DNA from: Burkholderiaceae bacterium
Lineage (GTDB): Bacteria > Pseudomonadota > Gammaproteobacteria > Burkholderiales > Burkholderiaceae_F
DNA: 27,335 nucleotides
Assembly: GCA_013696665.1 (NCBI GenBank)
Contig: JACCYC010000332.1
Span: forward strand, 1 to 27,335
Direction: 5' to 3'
The notes under the pieces were generated by a model, which saw nothing but the letters and a program-made list of their open reading frames with translations, searched no databases and was not told the DNA's origin. Each line of letters starts with the position of its first letter. Position 1 is the stretch's first letter. Shown piece after piece: positions 6,516 through 15,000 of the stretch. Made by a program: the position numbers and the translations under genes.

Positions 6516-8624
6516 GTGTTTGCAGCTAATTCGTTCCCGTTGCTGGTGGGTCAATCGCCATTCTTGCACTTAAGGAGCTCGGCCGAGCCCCGGCTGCCTC
6601 GCATTTTTGTCAGCATTCCAAGTTATCGCGATGCCGAGACTCAGTGGACGGTGAAAGATCTCTACGCGAAGGCTTTGCATCCGGAAAGAATTTTTGTCGG
6701 GATCTGCTGGCAATTTGATCCTTTCCAGGACGCGCATTGTTTCGTCGAGCCTTATCCCCGGCCGCAACAGGTGCGAGTTATCGAAGTGCCTGCCGCGAAG
6801 AGCCGTGGTGCGAACAGAGCACGATCCCAGGCCATGTCGTTATGGAGGGATGAAGAATGCGTATTGATGATCGATGCGCACATGCGGTTCGAGCAGGACT
6901 GGGATCAGATGCTGCTCGACATGCTGGGCCAATGTCCAAGCAGCAACGCAGTACTCACGACATTCCCGACCAGTTACACGCCTCCTGATAATTGCGATCG
7001 AAACGGCATCAAGCGCATGGCGTTCCGCGAGTTCACCGCGGGCAGTGCAAACACACCGCCCAAACTGCGCTACCGCAGCTTTCGCATTTCGCCCGATGCA
7101 TTGCCCGCAGCGCCGTTTCCAGCAGCGTCGGTGGCGCATGGGTTCATGTTCGCATCCGCACGCTTGTTCCAGACTGTCGCCATTGATCCGTATATCTATT
7201 TCTTTGGTGACGAACTCACGTTTGCGGCCCGCGCATGGACTCACGGCTGGGATTTTTTCTCGCCGCATCGGCCCGTTGTTTTTCACTTATGGGACCGGAC
7301 CACGCGCCCCAGGCATCCGCAGGACCGGCCCGCTGATGCACGTGTGCTGCGAAAAGTGAGCGCAGAGCGCGTTGCCCACTTGGTTGGCATCCGCCAAAGC
7401 AAAGATGCGCGTGCGCTGTTCGAGTTGTCACGTTACGGTCTTGGTACGGCCCGCACGCTGCGCGACTATCAGCGGTTCAGCGGTGTCAATTTCGCAAAGC
7501 GCACGATTGCTCCACACGCGCTTGCCGGGAGATTCGATACGGACTTCAGTGATGTCCGGCCGGCACCGGTTTCAAAGGACACGATACGGGCTGTCGGCGG
7601 CGAGTCCGCATCGGCGCGGATATTCGTGGCGATCCGTAGCTATCGCGACCCGCAAACACAGTGGACGATCCAGAATCTATTCGCGACGGCGGCCAAGCCC
7701 GAACGGATAAGCGTCGGCGTTTGCTGGCAGGTCGAGCCCAGCGAAGACGCTCGATGTTTCACCGAGTTGTATCCCTATCCTGAACGGGTGCGCGTCGTCG
7801 GCACGCTAGCATCGGAAACGCCGGGCGCGTGCTGGGCGCAAGCGCAGGCGCTCGCTCTTGCGCAGGGCGAAGAGTATGTGCTGTTGATCGACTCGCATAT
7901 GCGATTCGTTCAGGGGTGGGATGAATCGCTGCTTGGTTTGTGCGATTCGACGGAAGATCCAAAGGCTGTGATGACCGCATGGCTGCCCGGATATACCCCG
8001 CCGGATACGCTGCGCACGCTGCCGCCGGGTCAGGTGCGGCAGATTGCGGTGAAGAGGTTTTCAGTCGACGGCCACCCTTCGATCATTCACCTGAAGGGCG
8101 TGTCGACTCCGCAGGAGCACGTGAAGGCGGTCAATCCCACCCCTTTCCTAGTCGCGAATTTTGTGTTCACACGCGCCAGCGCATTCGAAGAAGTTTCAAT
8201 AGATCCGCATATTCATTTGTACGGGGAAGAAGTGTCGCTGTCCGCACGACTCTGGACCCATGGCTACACGTTGTACGAACCGGGCATCGCACTGGCATAC
8301 CACTATTGGAAGCCGCGCCAAGTCGGGTTGCTCGATACCTACAAGCGTCGCTCAATCCCCGCCGTGGCCGCAAACAACGAGCGCGTCCGTCACTTGCTCA
8401 ACTTGACAGAATCAGCATCTTCCGCGGCTCTGGTAGACAACGACCGCTACCGCCTTGGCACTGTACGCACGCTCGAAAGTCTGTGGCAGTTTGCCGGAGT
8501 CGATCCCGCTACCCGCTTCGTATCGGACGGTGCGCTCAACGCACGATGGAATACAGATTGGGCGACGCAGCGCTCAGCACGCGTCGATCGACCTCAATCA
8601 GTGAATCACGCCGAGCTGCTTTAG
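6516..8624 (+). CDS. Tandem double-domain GlcNAc-type glycosyltransferase (GT60-like)
   Basis: 702 aa made of two homologous modules, about residues 29-346 and 367-683. Paired landmarks: IFVSIPSYRDAETQW / IFVAIRSYRDPQTQW; VGICWQ / VGVCWQ; LMIDAHMRFEQDWD (Asp120) / LLIDSHMRFVQGWD (Asp459); TSYTPPD / PGYTPPD; GDELTFAARAWTHGW / GEEVSLSARLWTHGY; RYGLGTARTL / RYRLGTVRTL. The ID[AS]HMRF motif and overall pattern are those of the GlcNAc transferase family PF11397/GT60, known from the cytosolic Skp1 hydroxyproline GlcNAc transferase. There is no signal peptide or membrane segment, so a cytoplasmic enzyme is expected. Both modules keep the putative metal/nucleotide-sugar motif, so both may be active. 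Acceptor unknown; the neighbouring giant surface protein is a candidate by position only. Its 3' end overlaps the convergent methyltransferase gene by 27 bp. Confidence 0.85.
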   Translation: MFAANSFPLLVGQSPFLHLRSSAEPRLPRIFVSIPSYRDAETQWTVKDLYAKALHPERIFVGICWQFDPFQDAHCFVEPYPRPQQVRVIEVPAAKSRGANRARSQAMSLWRDEECVLMIDAHMRFEQDWDQMLLDMLGQCPSSNAVLTTFPTSYTPPDNCDRNGIKRMAFREFTAGSANTPPKLRYRSFRISPDALPAAPFPAASVAHGFMFASARLFQTVAIDPYIYFFGDELTFAARAWTHGWDFFSPHRPVVFHLWDRTTRPRHPQDRPADARVLRKVSAERVAHLVGIRQSKDARALFELSRYGLGTARTLRDYQRFSGVNFAKRTIAPHALAGRFDTDFSDVRPAPVSKDTIRAVGGESASARIFVAIRSYRDPQTQWTIQNLFATAAKPERISVGVCWQVEPSEDARCFTELYPYPERVRVVGTLASETPGACWAQAQALALAQGEEYVLLIDSHMRFVQGWDESLLGLCDSTEDPKAVMTAWLPGYTPPDTLRTLPPGQVRQIAVKRFSVDGHPSIIHLKGVSTPQEHVKAVNPTPFLVANFVFTRASAFEEVSIDPHIHLYGEEVSLSARLWTHGYTLYEPGIALAYHYWKPRQVGLLDTYKRRSIPAVAANNERVRHLLNLTESASSAALVDNDRYRLGTVRTLESLWQFAGVDPATRFVSDGALNARWNTDWATQRSARVDRPQSVNHAELL
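6600..8564 (+). repeat. Internal duplication of the glycosyltransferase module
   Basis: Module 1 is encoded at about 6600-7553 and module 2 at about 7614-8564. The two are collinear over their whole length, including a conserved C-terminal segment ending in the NF / D-T-D region (RFDTDF and RWNTDW). The divergence in sequence shows the duplication is old rather than a recent DNA-level event. Confidence 0.85.
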
Positions 8625-10145
8625 AAGCGGCATGCGCACATCCATGAAATCGCGCACCCTTGTCTCGAGCTCGGCAACATTCTCGGCATCATCTTCGATG
8701 CGCTTTCCGTCCTTGATCAAACGCTTGTTCTGCTCTTTGAATCGCTTCCACACGAACTCGGTGACGGCTCGGGCATCCGGCTTCTTGATGCTGCGCAGTG
8801 CAAGAATGATTAGCTGCTCGGGATTGGCCACGAATGAACCGCTGCCGATGGCGGGCGCTGAAAGAAACTGCATCGAATCATCCAGCAGCGCGGCCTCGAC
8901 CAGGACTTGATTCAACGACCGCGAGGCGTCGACATTGCCGCTGCCGTCGCCGAGCATCGGATGTGTCTGACCGCTCTCGACCAGCAGTGATAGCGCCTGC
9001 GCGACCTGCCACGCAGCCACGCCGGCCAGCGCCGGCATTTCGGCAATCTCTTTAAATACAGCCGGGCCTTGCCGCAACTTGTCGAGTATCGGCCGCACCA
9101 CCGGCTCGTTCGCGTCCAACTCGCCGGCGGCGGTGGACAGTTTCAACGTAATTTTGTCTGGCGGCAACGTCAAGACGAACATGATCTTGTTCATCTCGTG
9201 GACGAATTGTGCGTTCGATAACTGCACCGGCCCCCGCACGTAAAGGTCGCGCCGAAACTGCCGGTTCACAGTGAAGTCCTTGATCGTCTCGACCATCGAG
9301 GAACCACCGGCGCTGCCGAGCATTTCGCTGATGTCTTTAGGCACATTGAGCGCCAGCACGTTGTCGCTGACCGTCGCCGAGCCCACATATTCCAACCTGG
9401 CTTCCTGCATTTCTCTGGCGACGTCGATGTGGTACAGCGCCTCCCAGTGCTCGTTCAGATATTCGTGCGCAAGATAGGTGCGTTCTTTGTTCTGCAGCCG
9501 CCCGAGGTTGCGGGTGACCGACTCATTGGCCTTGAAGTAGCGCGCGCCTTTGCCGGCCAGCTGATTGACGAAATCAATTGCGGCCATCACGTTTTGATCG
9601 CTGCGGCCGGGATGCGCCTTCACATATTCGCGCATCATGCGCTGCACCGGAACGAACGGCGCCCAACCCGGCATGCAGTTGTAGCTGACGTACACCACCC
9701 CGCCAGGCTTCAGTCGATCGCGGATGATATTGACGATGTGGCCGCGATTTTCCTGGCTGACCCAACTGTAAATACCATGCAAAACGATCACATCGAACTT
9801 GGTCTGGTCGACTCCGCTTCGCTCTGCCATCGCGGCAAAACTCTCTTCGCGGAACTGCACATTCGAAAGGCCGGCGCGTTCGGCCAGATCCTGCGCCTTC
9901 GCTATTTGTGCCGGATTGAAGTCCACACCGACAAAACGGCCGCGCGGGTTACCCGCTGCGAGAAGCAGCGTGCCGAGTCCCTGTCCGCACGCAAGCTCGC
10001 AGTAACCGTACTCGCGATCGACCAACTGCGGCGGGCGCACACCCATTAATACGCACAGCAGGTGCAGATAGCTCGGCGCGAGCTCTCGGTAGAAGCCCGC
10101 GGTGTACGGGATGTCGGTGATGTAGCCGTCTTGCCAGGAAGCCAT
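8598..10145 (-). CDS. SAM-dependent methyltransferase with PKMT/regulatory-type C-terminal region
   Basis: 515 aa. An N-terminal Rossmann methyltransferase (about 1-190) has motif I CELACGQGLGTLLLAA (E50-G58), the ribose-binding acidic residue D75 in FVGVDFNPAQ, motif IV-like FDVIVLHGIYSWV and LKPGGVVYVSYNCMPGW. The SYNCMPGW segment and the long middle and C-terminal parts (helical, winged-helix-like from about 375) fit the family annotated as methyltransferase regulatory domain (PF10119). As I recall, this family includes the rickettsial lysine methyltransferases PKMT1/PKMT2 that modify the surface protein OmpB. A protein-lysine methyltransferase acting in the cytoplasm is therefore plausible, with the giant protein encoded just upstream as a candidate substrate (inference). 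The start has no visible Shine-Dalgarno and sits 20 nt after a strong hairpin. Last gene of the probable giant-97aa-methyltransferase unit. Confidence 0.85.
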   Translation of the reverse strand: MASWQDGYITDIPYTAGFYRELAPSYLHLLCVLMGVRPPQLVDREYGYCELACGQGLGTLLLAAGNPRGRFVGVDFNPAQIAKAQDLAERAGLSNVQFREESFAAMAERSGVDQTKFDVIVLHGIYSWVSQENRGHIVNIIRDRLKPGGVVYVSYNCMPGWAPFVPVQRMMREYVKAHPGRSDQNVMAAIDFVNQLAGKGARYFKANESVTRNLGRLQNKERTYLAHEYLNEHWEALYHIDVAREMQEARLEYVGSATVSDNVLALNVPKDISEMLGSAGGSSMVETIKDFTVNRQFRRDLYVRGPVQLSNAQFVHEMNKIMFVLTLPPDKITLKLSTAAGELDANEPVVRPILDKLRQGPAVFKEIAEMPALAGVAAWQVAQALSLLVESGQTHPMLGDGSGNVDASRSLNQVLVEAALLDDSMQFLSAPAIGSGSFVANPEQLIILALRSIKKPDARAVTEFVWKRFKEQNKRLIKDGKRIEDDAENVAELETRVRDFMDVRMPLLKQLGVIH

Positions 10146-10165
10146 GGGTCGGAAAACGAATAGAA

Positions 10166-10198
10166 GGGCTACGTTTCCAGCGCGCGGAAACGTAGCCC
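10166..10198 (-). terminator. Strong stem-loop between the 97-aa gene and the methyltransferase gene
   Basis: A perfect 13-bp inverted repeat: GGGCTACGTTTCC (10166-10178) and GGAAACGTAGCCC (10186-10198), with a 7-nt loop. In the direction of the minus-strand genes it is followed by a T-rich stretch (TTCTATTCGTTTT), so it can act as an intrinsic terminator or attenuator after the 97-aa gene. The T tract is interrupted, so read-through is likely. On the plus strand no T run follows. Confidence 0.6.
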
Positions 10199-10221
10199 GA
10201 TGAGATCAGCCGGATACGTGT

Positions 10222-10515
10222 TTACTTTTTACTTGCCGGTACCGCAGCGGATGCTGCGACATCGGCCGACTGGCTCGCCATCGCAGCCGCCGCCGGCCCC
10301 ATTTGCATCGCTTGCGCAAATGCGACGTCGTAGTTGACGTTGGTCACGGCTTGTATCTGCTTGACCAGCTTGGTTCGGATCTCCGTAATTGGAGCGAGCT
10401 CCAGATCTTCCATCACCCCCGATTTAACCAGCCGGCGAATCAGCTGCAGCACTGTCAATCCGTCCTGAATGCTGAGGCCTTTCAAATCGAGTTGCATGTG
10501 CTCTTTGGTAAACAT
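10222..10515 (-). CDS. Unrecognised 97-aa protein between giant gene and methyltransferase
   Basis: I do not recognise this family. AAGGAG at 10526-10531 lies 10 nt before the ATG at 10515. The first 70 residues are amphipathic and helix-forming (LDLKGLSIQDGLTVLQLI, then MEDLELAPITEIRTKLVKQI), and the last third is an Ala/Met/Gln-rich tail ending PASKK. There is no signal peptide, cysteine or obvious catalytic motif. It begins 47 bp after the stop of the giant gene on the same strand and is followed by the hairpin and the methyltransferase gene, so it probably shares a transcript with the giant gene. An accessory or adaptor role in production or modification of the giant protein is possible but rests on position only. 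Confidence 0.7.
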   Translation of the reverse strand: MFTKEHMQLDLKGLSIQDGLTVLQLIRRLVKSGVMEDLELAPITEIRTKLVKQIQAVTNVNYDVAFAQAMQMGPAAAAMASQSADVAASAAVPASKK

Positions 10516-10525
10516 TGCTGCTTGA

Positions 10526-10531
10526 CTCCTT
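10526..10531 (-). promoter_or_regulatory. Shine-Dalgarno of the 97-aa gene
   Basis: AAGGAG, 10 nt before the ATG at 10515, within the 47-bp gap after the giant gene. Spacing is somewhat long but the match is good. No separate promoter is evident in this gap. Confidence 0.5.
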
Positions 10532-10562
10532 CATTTTCATGCGTTAAGTCGGATAACTAACC

Positions 10563-12030
10563 CTACGGTTTCCAGATCGGCGACGACAGTGCGAGATCGG
10601 GCTGTGGCCTGCGTTCGTCGTCGATCATGCCGAACTCCGCTGACGATTCTGCGTTGAATGCTGCCATCGCTTGTGCCAGGGAATCGACCGCGGTGTTCAG
10701 CACCAACGATTCGTCGGAGCCGATGGCCGGCGAGCGGCTCGCTGCGGGGCCATGTACCCAGTCGCCGGACTCGGCGGACAGTTTTGCGAAAGGCATTTTC
10801 TCAGATTGCGGTGACGCCGGCCGCCCGGACTCATTGAAGCGATTGGTCCCTCCCGCATATGCCATGTCCTCGAGTACAGGACCGCTGACCCCGGCCGCGC
10901 GGGTGCCGACGAATTCACTGATACCTTCTGACCAGCTTCGCTGATGCATCATGTTGCTCATCAACGACGATGACGAGACAGGCAGCGGTGCGGTGCTCTT
11001 CACGACTGATGCCGCCGCCCCGGTAACGCCGGTGTAATCGAATTCGGAAGCGAGCGGGACATCTGCAGGCGGTAGCCGCATTCCGGTCAGGGACGAGCGG
11101 TGCTCGGCGCCCGCATCGAAACTGGCGATCGACTGCGCGAGCGTTTGCGTCCCGCCAGTGAACGCCGGCTCGGCGGAGTCCGCCATCGGCGCGGTGCGCG
11201 CCGTAGCCGGGCCGCGTACAAACTCTGCCGCCGCACCGGCCAGTGACGCATCTCGCATGACCGAGGAGTCTTCCTGATAGCGGTTGGTACCGCCCGCGTA
11301 TGCGACGTCGGCCGAACGCCCGAAGCTATCGAGCTCGTACTTTTTCAGTCCTCCCAGCACGCGCGTTCTCTTGAACATATCGGTTCCTTCGACAAAATTG
11401 GGGGTTGCAGCCAAGACAGGTGTTATCGCTACTTCAGGCGCCAACAACGGGGTGGGATCTTCCGCGAATGTCGCCCCCGTGCGCGCCAGGCCCTGCATGC
11501 GTGGCGTCGAACTGCGTTCGCTGTAACGATTTGTTCCGCCTGCGTAAGCCATCTCGCTGCTCCTGCCGGCCGCGATAGCTGCCGCCTCCGGAATTCCCAT
11601 CAGCACGCTTGTCTTGGACACGACCGCGGTCGTGGCATCAAAGGGTGCAACCAGGATCGAATCGCTGCGGCCGACTCTCGGCGTCTTGACCATATCGTCC
11701 GCCGGCAGCGTGGGAGCTGCGTTCAACGGCTGCGCCACGGAATCGAGCGAGCCGATAGCGCTGAAGTAGCTAACAGGATTCCCCGAGGAATCAGCGGGTA
11801 GCGCCGTTGTTGCGGGATTGATGGGCTGCGTCATCGGATCAAACGCCTCAAACCCACCGAAACCGCTGGCAGGGTTGGAAGACGCCAGCGTCGCGAACCC
11901 GCCCGACGCTGCTCCTGACATTGCGGCCAAACCACCGCGAGCGCCGGCACCATCGCCCGCGCCCGCCGCGCCCAGGCTGCTGCCACGCGCAAACATCGCG
12001 CGCAGCGCCGCCGGGTGCCACGCATCCATG
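10563..12030 (-). other. C-terminal tail of the giant protein with repeated AYAGGTNR and VxGPAxxR motifs
   Basis: About 490 residues of low-complexity Ala/Ser/Pro-rich sequence after the RTX part. AYAGGTNR occurs three times (10836-10865, 11277-11306, 11523-11552), with a relative AFTGGT at 11148-11165. FVRGPATAR (about 11196-11222) and WVHGPAASR (about 10740-10765) are each followed by a LAQ-x-[IM]A-x-F segment (TLAQSIASFDA and SLAQAMAAFNA), echoing VEQLVTQMAAY of the preceding domain. It looks like a decayed tandem duplication. The end of the protein would contain any type I secretion signal. I know no function for these motifs. Confidence 0.7.
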
Positions 12031-15000
12031 ATGACGCCGTCCATGGTGGCCCGCTCGCTCGCTTTAAGGGTGAGCTCGCTGCCGGAAGAGAAGTCGTACG
12101 CGGCCATTTGCGTGACGAGTTGCTCGACTTCGCCATTCAGCAGATCGGCGCCGTTCGACTTCAGAGCAAACCGGTCGAAGCGGGAAGAGTCCGCGACGCC
12201 GTTGTCGCCATACCAGTCGACAAACGTTTGCGAATCCGAAAACTTGATCGTATTGCCCGACCAGGTACCGACTACCGCGACAAGATCTTCGCCCGAGCGC
12301 CGGAACCAGATCTGATTCTCGGCGTCGATGCCGGTGTCGTACAGGATCTGATCACCGGTTGCACCCTGGCCGATCTTGAGCTTGTCGTCGCCGTCCTTCA
12401 GATCGAACACCAAGATATTCGCGCCCTTGTCGGTCGCCACGGCATCGTCCCCTTTGCCGGCTCTGATCTCGTTGTTGTCACCAGTCACAGTCAACGTGTC
12501 GTCGTCGGCGCCGCCGTCGATATAGTTGTCGTCACCAGTGACGATAAGTAAGTCTGCGCCGTCGCCGCCGGAGATGCCGATCCAACCATCGACGGTCGAC
12601 ACGACCGCACCTTTGTCATCGTAGTTTGTTGTGATCGTCTTAAATGCATAGTCGCTGCCTTCGATGGTGATCTTGTCGTCGCCGGTGCCGCCGGTGACCA
12701 CGTTTCGATCGCCGATCACCTTGATGATGTCGTCGCCATCGTCACCGCTAATGCCCACCCAGGCTGCTTCCGTACTGCCGACGCGATTGACCGTTGTTTT
12801 GAATGCGTTGTCTGAACCGCGCGCGAGGATCGCGTCATCTCCGTCGCCGCCACTCAGCACACTGGTATTGAGGCTGCCGCCGATAGCCTGCAAGTCCTTG
12901 TTGTTCGCCAGATCTTTTAGGATCGGTAGATCCTTGAACGCATCAAGCTCGCTAAGGAAATCTGCAAAGTCGGCAACCGTTGCCAGTATCGCAACGTCGT
13001 TGCCCGCGCCAAGGCTCAGGCCGGAAACCGCGGCTACGGAACGATCCTTGTAGAACAGACTGCTACCGACGATAGCGGCGCCAACCGCGCTTCCAGCCAG
13101 CAAATCGTTGTCGCGGCCCATATCCAGCACACTGTTGGAAACCTTGACAATCGCGACGTCGTTGCCATCGCCCATGCTGACTCCGCTGATGACATTGGTC
13201 GCCAGCGCCAAGCTAGAATTCAACGGATCGAAGTACTGTGTCGTGCCATTGACCAACGCGCAATCGTTGATCTCACCGGTCAGGAAGTCGCTACCGCGGC
13301 CCATGCTGGCAACGCTGCGCGTGATGATCGCCGACACCGTGTCGTTGCCGTCACCGGCCGAGAATCCGGTGAGCGCACCGACTTCTTTCTGCAAAGTCGT
13401 CTGCAACGTATCGTAAATCCGCTCGCTGCTGCCGATTGCGCAATCCGTGATCGTGCCGTTGAATACATCGTCGCCGCGGCCAAGAGCGACCGCGCTTCGC
13501 AATACTGCTGCGTTAACGACGTCGTTGCCGTCGCCGGCGGAAAAACCGCTAACAGCGTTCTTTTCGTACACGAGCTCGGTCTGTCGGATGTCGTTGAAAC
13601 GCTCGGTGTAACCAAATGCACAGTCGGTGAGCGCGCCGGTGAATTGATCGTTACCGAGCCCGAGGGTCATCACGCTGTGCATTACGTTGGCGTTGACGAT
13701 GTCATTACCAGCTCCTGCCGAGAAGCCGGTGAACGCGTTGATTTCACGCAGCGTGCTCGAGAAAAGCGGGTCATAAATGCGCTCGATGCCGTCAAATGCG
13801 CAATCGATAACCGTGCCGTCGAAGATATCGTTACCGGCTCCCAGACTGTATGCGCTCAACGTGATCGTTCCGGAGCCGAAGTCGTCGCCGTCGCCCAGGC
13901 TTACCCCGACGACGCCGTTGATCTCTCGCAGTAGGTCCGACAAGCCGGCGTTGAAAATCGTCTCGACGCCCTGGAACGCACTGCCGGTGACATTGGCCTG
14001 CACTACATCATTGTCGCGGCCCGTACTCAGAACGCTGCGCGTCACTGTGCCAGTAAAGCGATCGTTGCCGTCACCCAGGCTGGCACCTGCGAAGGCGTTG
14101 CGTTCCTGTGCAATGACGTAATCAGCGCGGTAGGTGATCGTGTAATCGACGCCGATTCCGCCTACATGGTTATCGACCAAGCTCCCGGTAACGTTGTCGT
14201 TGCCGAACCCGGTGGTGAAGACACTGCGTGTTGCCGTGACATTTACTGTGTCGTCGTCGGTATCGATAAAGCCCGGGCGTATCGACGACCCGAAGCTGAC
14301 ACCGGTAAAACCGTTCAGTTCGCTCTGGATGTAGTAGTCGGGCTGATAGAAGCGGTTGACCCAGCCGTACGCGCTGTCGCTGATGGTGCCGTTGAACGTG
14401 TCGTTGCCCACGCCCATTGCCAGAACGCTGCGTACCACGTCACCGGTGTATTGATCAGCACCGTCACCCGTACTGCCGCCGGTATAGACATTGACCTCGC
14501 GAATCAAATTACTGAAGTTGCCGTTGTAGTCGGTGACCGCGGCAGCCAGTGGACCGCCGAAGGCCGAATCGGTCATCACAGCGAAGACGATGTCCTTACC
14601 GACTCCGGTACTCCACACGCTGCGCGTAACGTTCGCAAACGCCGACTTGATACCGCCAATGATGTCGTCATCGGTTTCAGCGTTCTCGCCGATCCCGAGC
14701 GGGGTTGGCGACCCCAGGGACACGCCTGCGAACGCGTTGGTCTCGCGTGTGATGGGCGAACCAGCACCGTACTCGCGATAAATACCCTTGAAGGCGACAT
14801 CGGTCATATCGCCAAAGAACTTGTCGTCGCCCGCCCCCAATGACGCAACGCTCTTGTTGATGGAGCCAGTGAACGTGTCTTTGCCCGCACCCAGGCTCAG
14901 GCCGGTGTACGCATACAGCTCGCGAGTGACGTGGCTTAGTGTTGGGTCGTAGTCGGCTTCGTAAAACTTGCCGTCCTTGTTCTTGTTGAATGCGCTGTTA

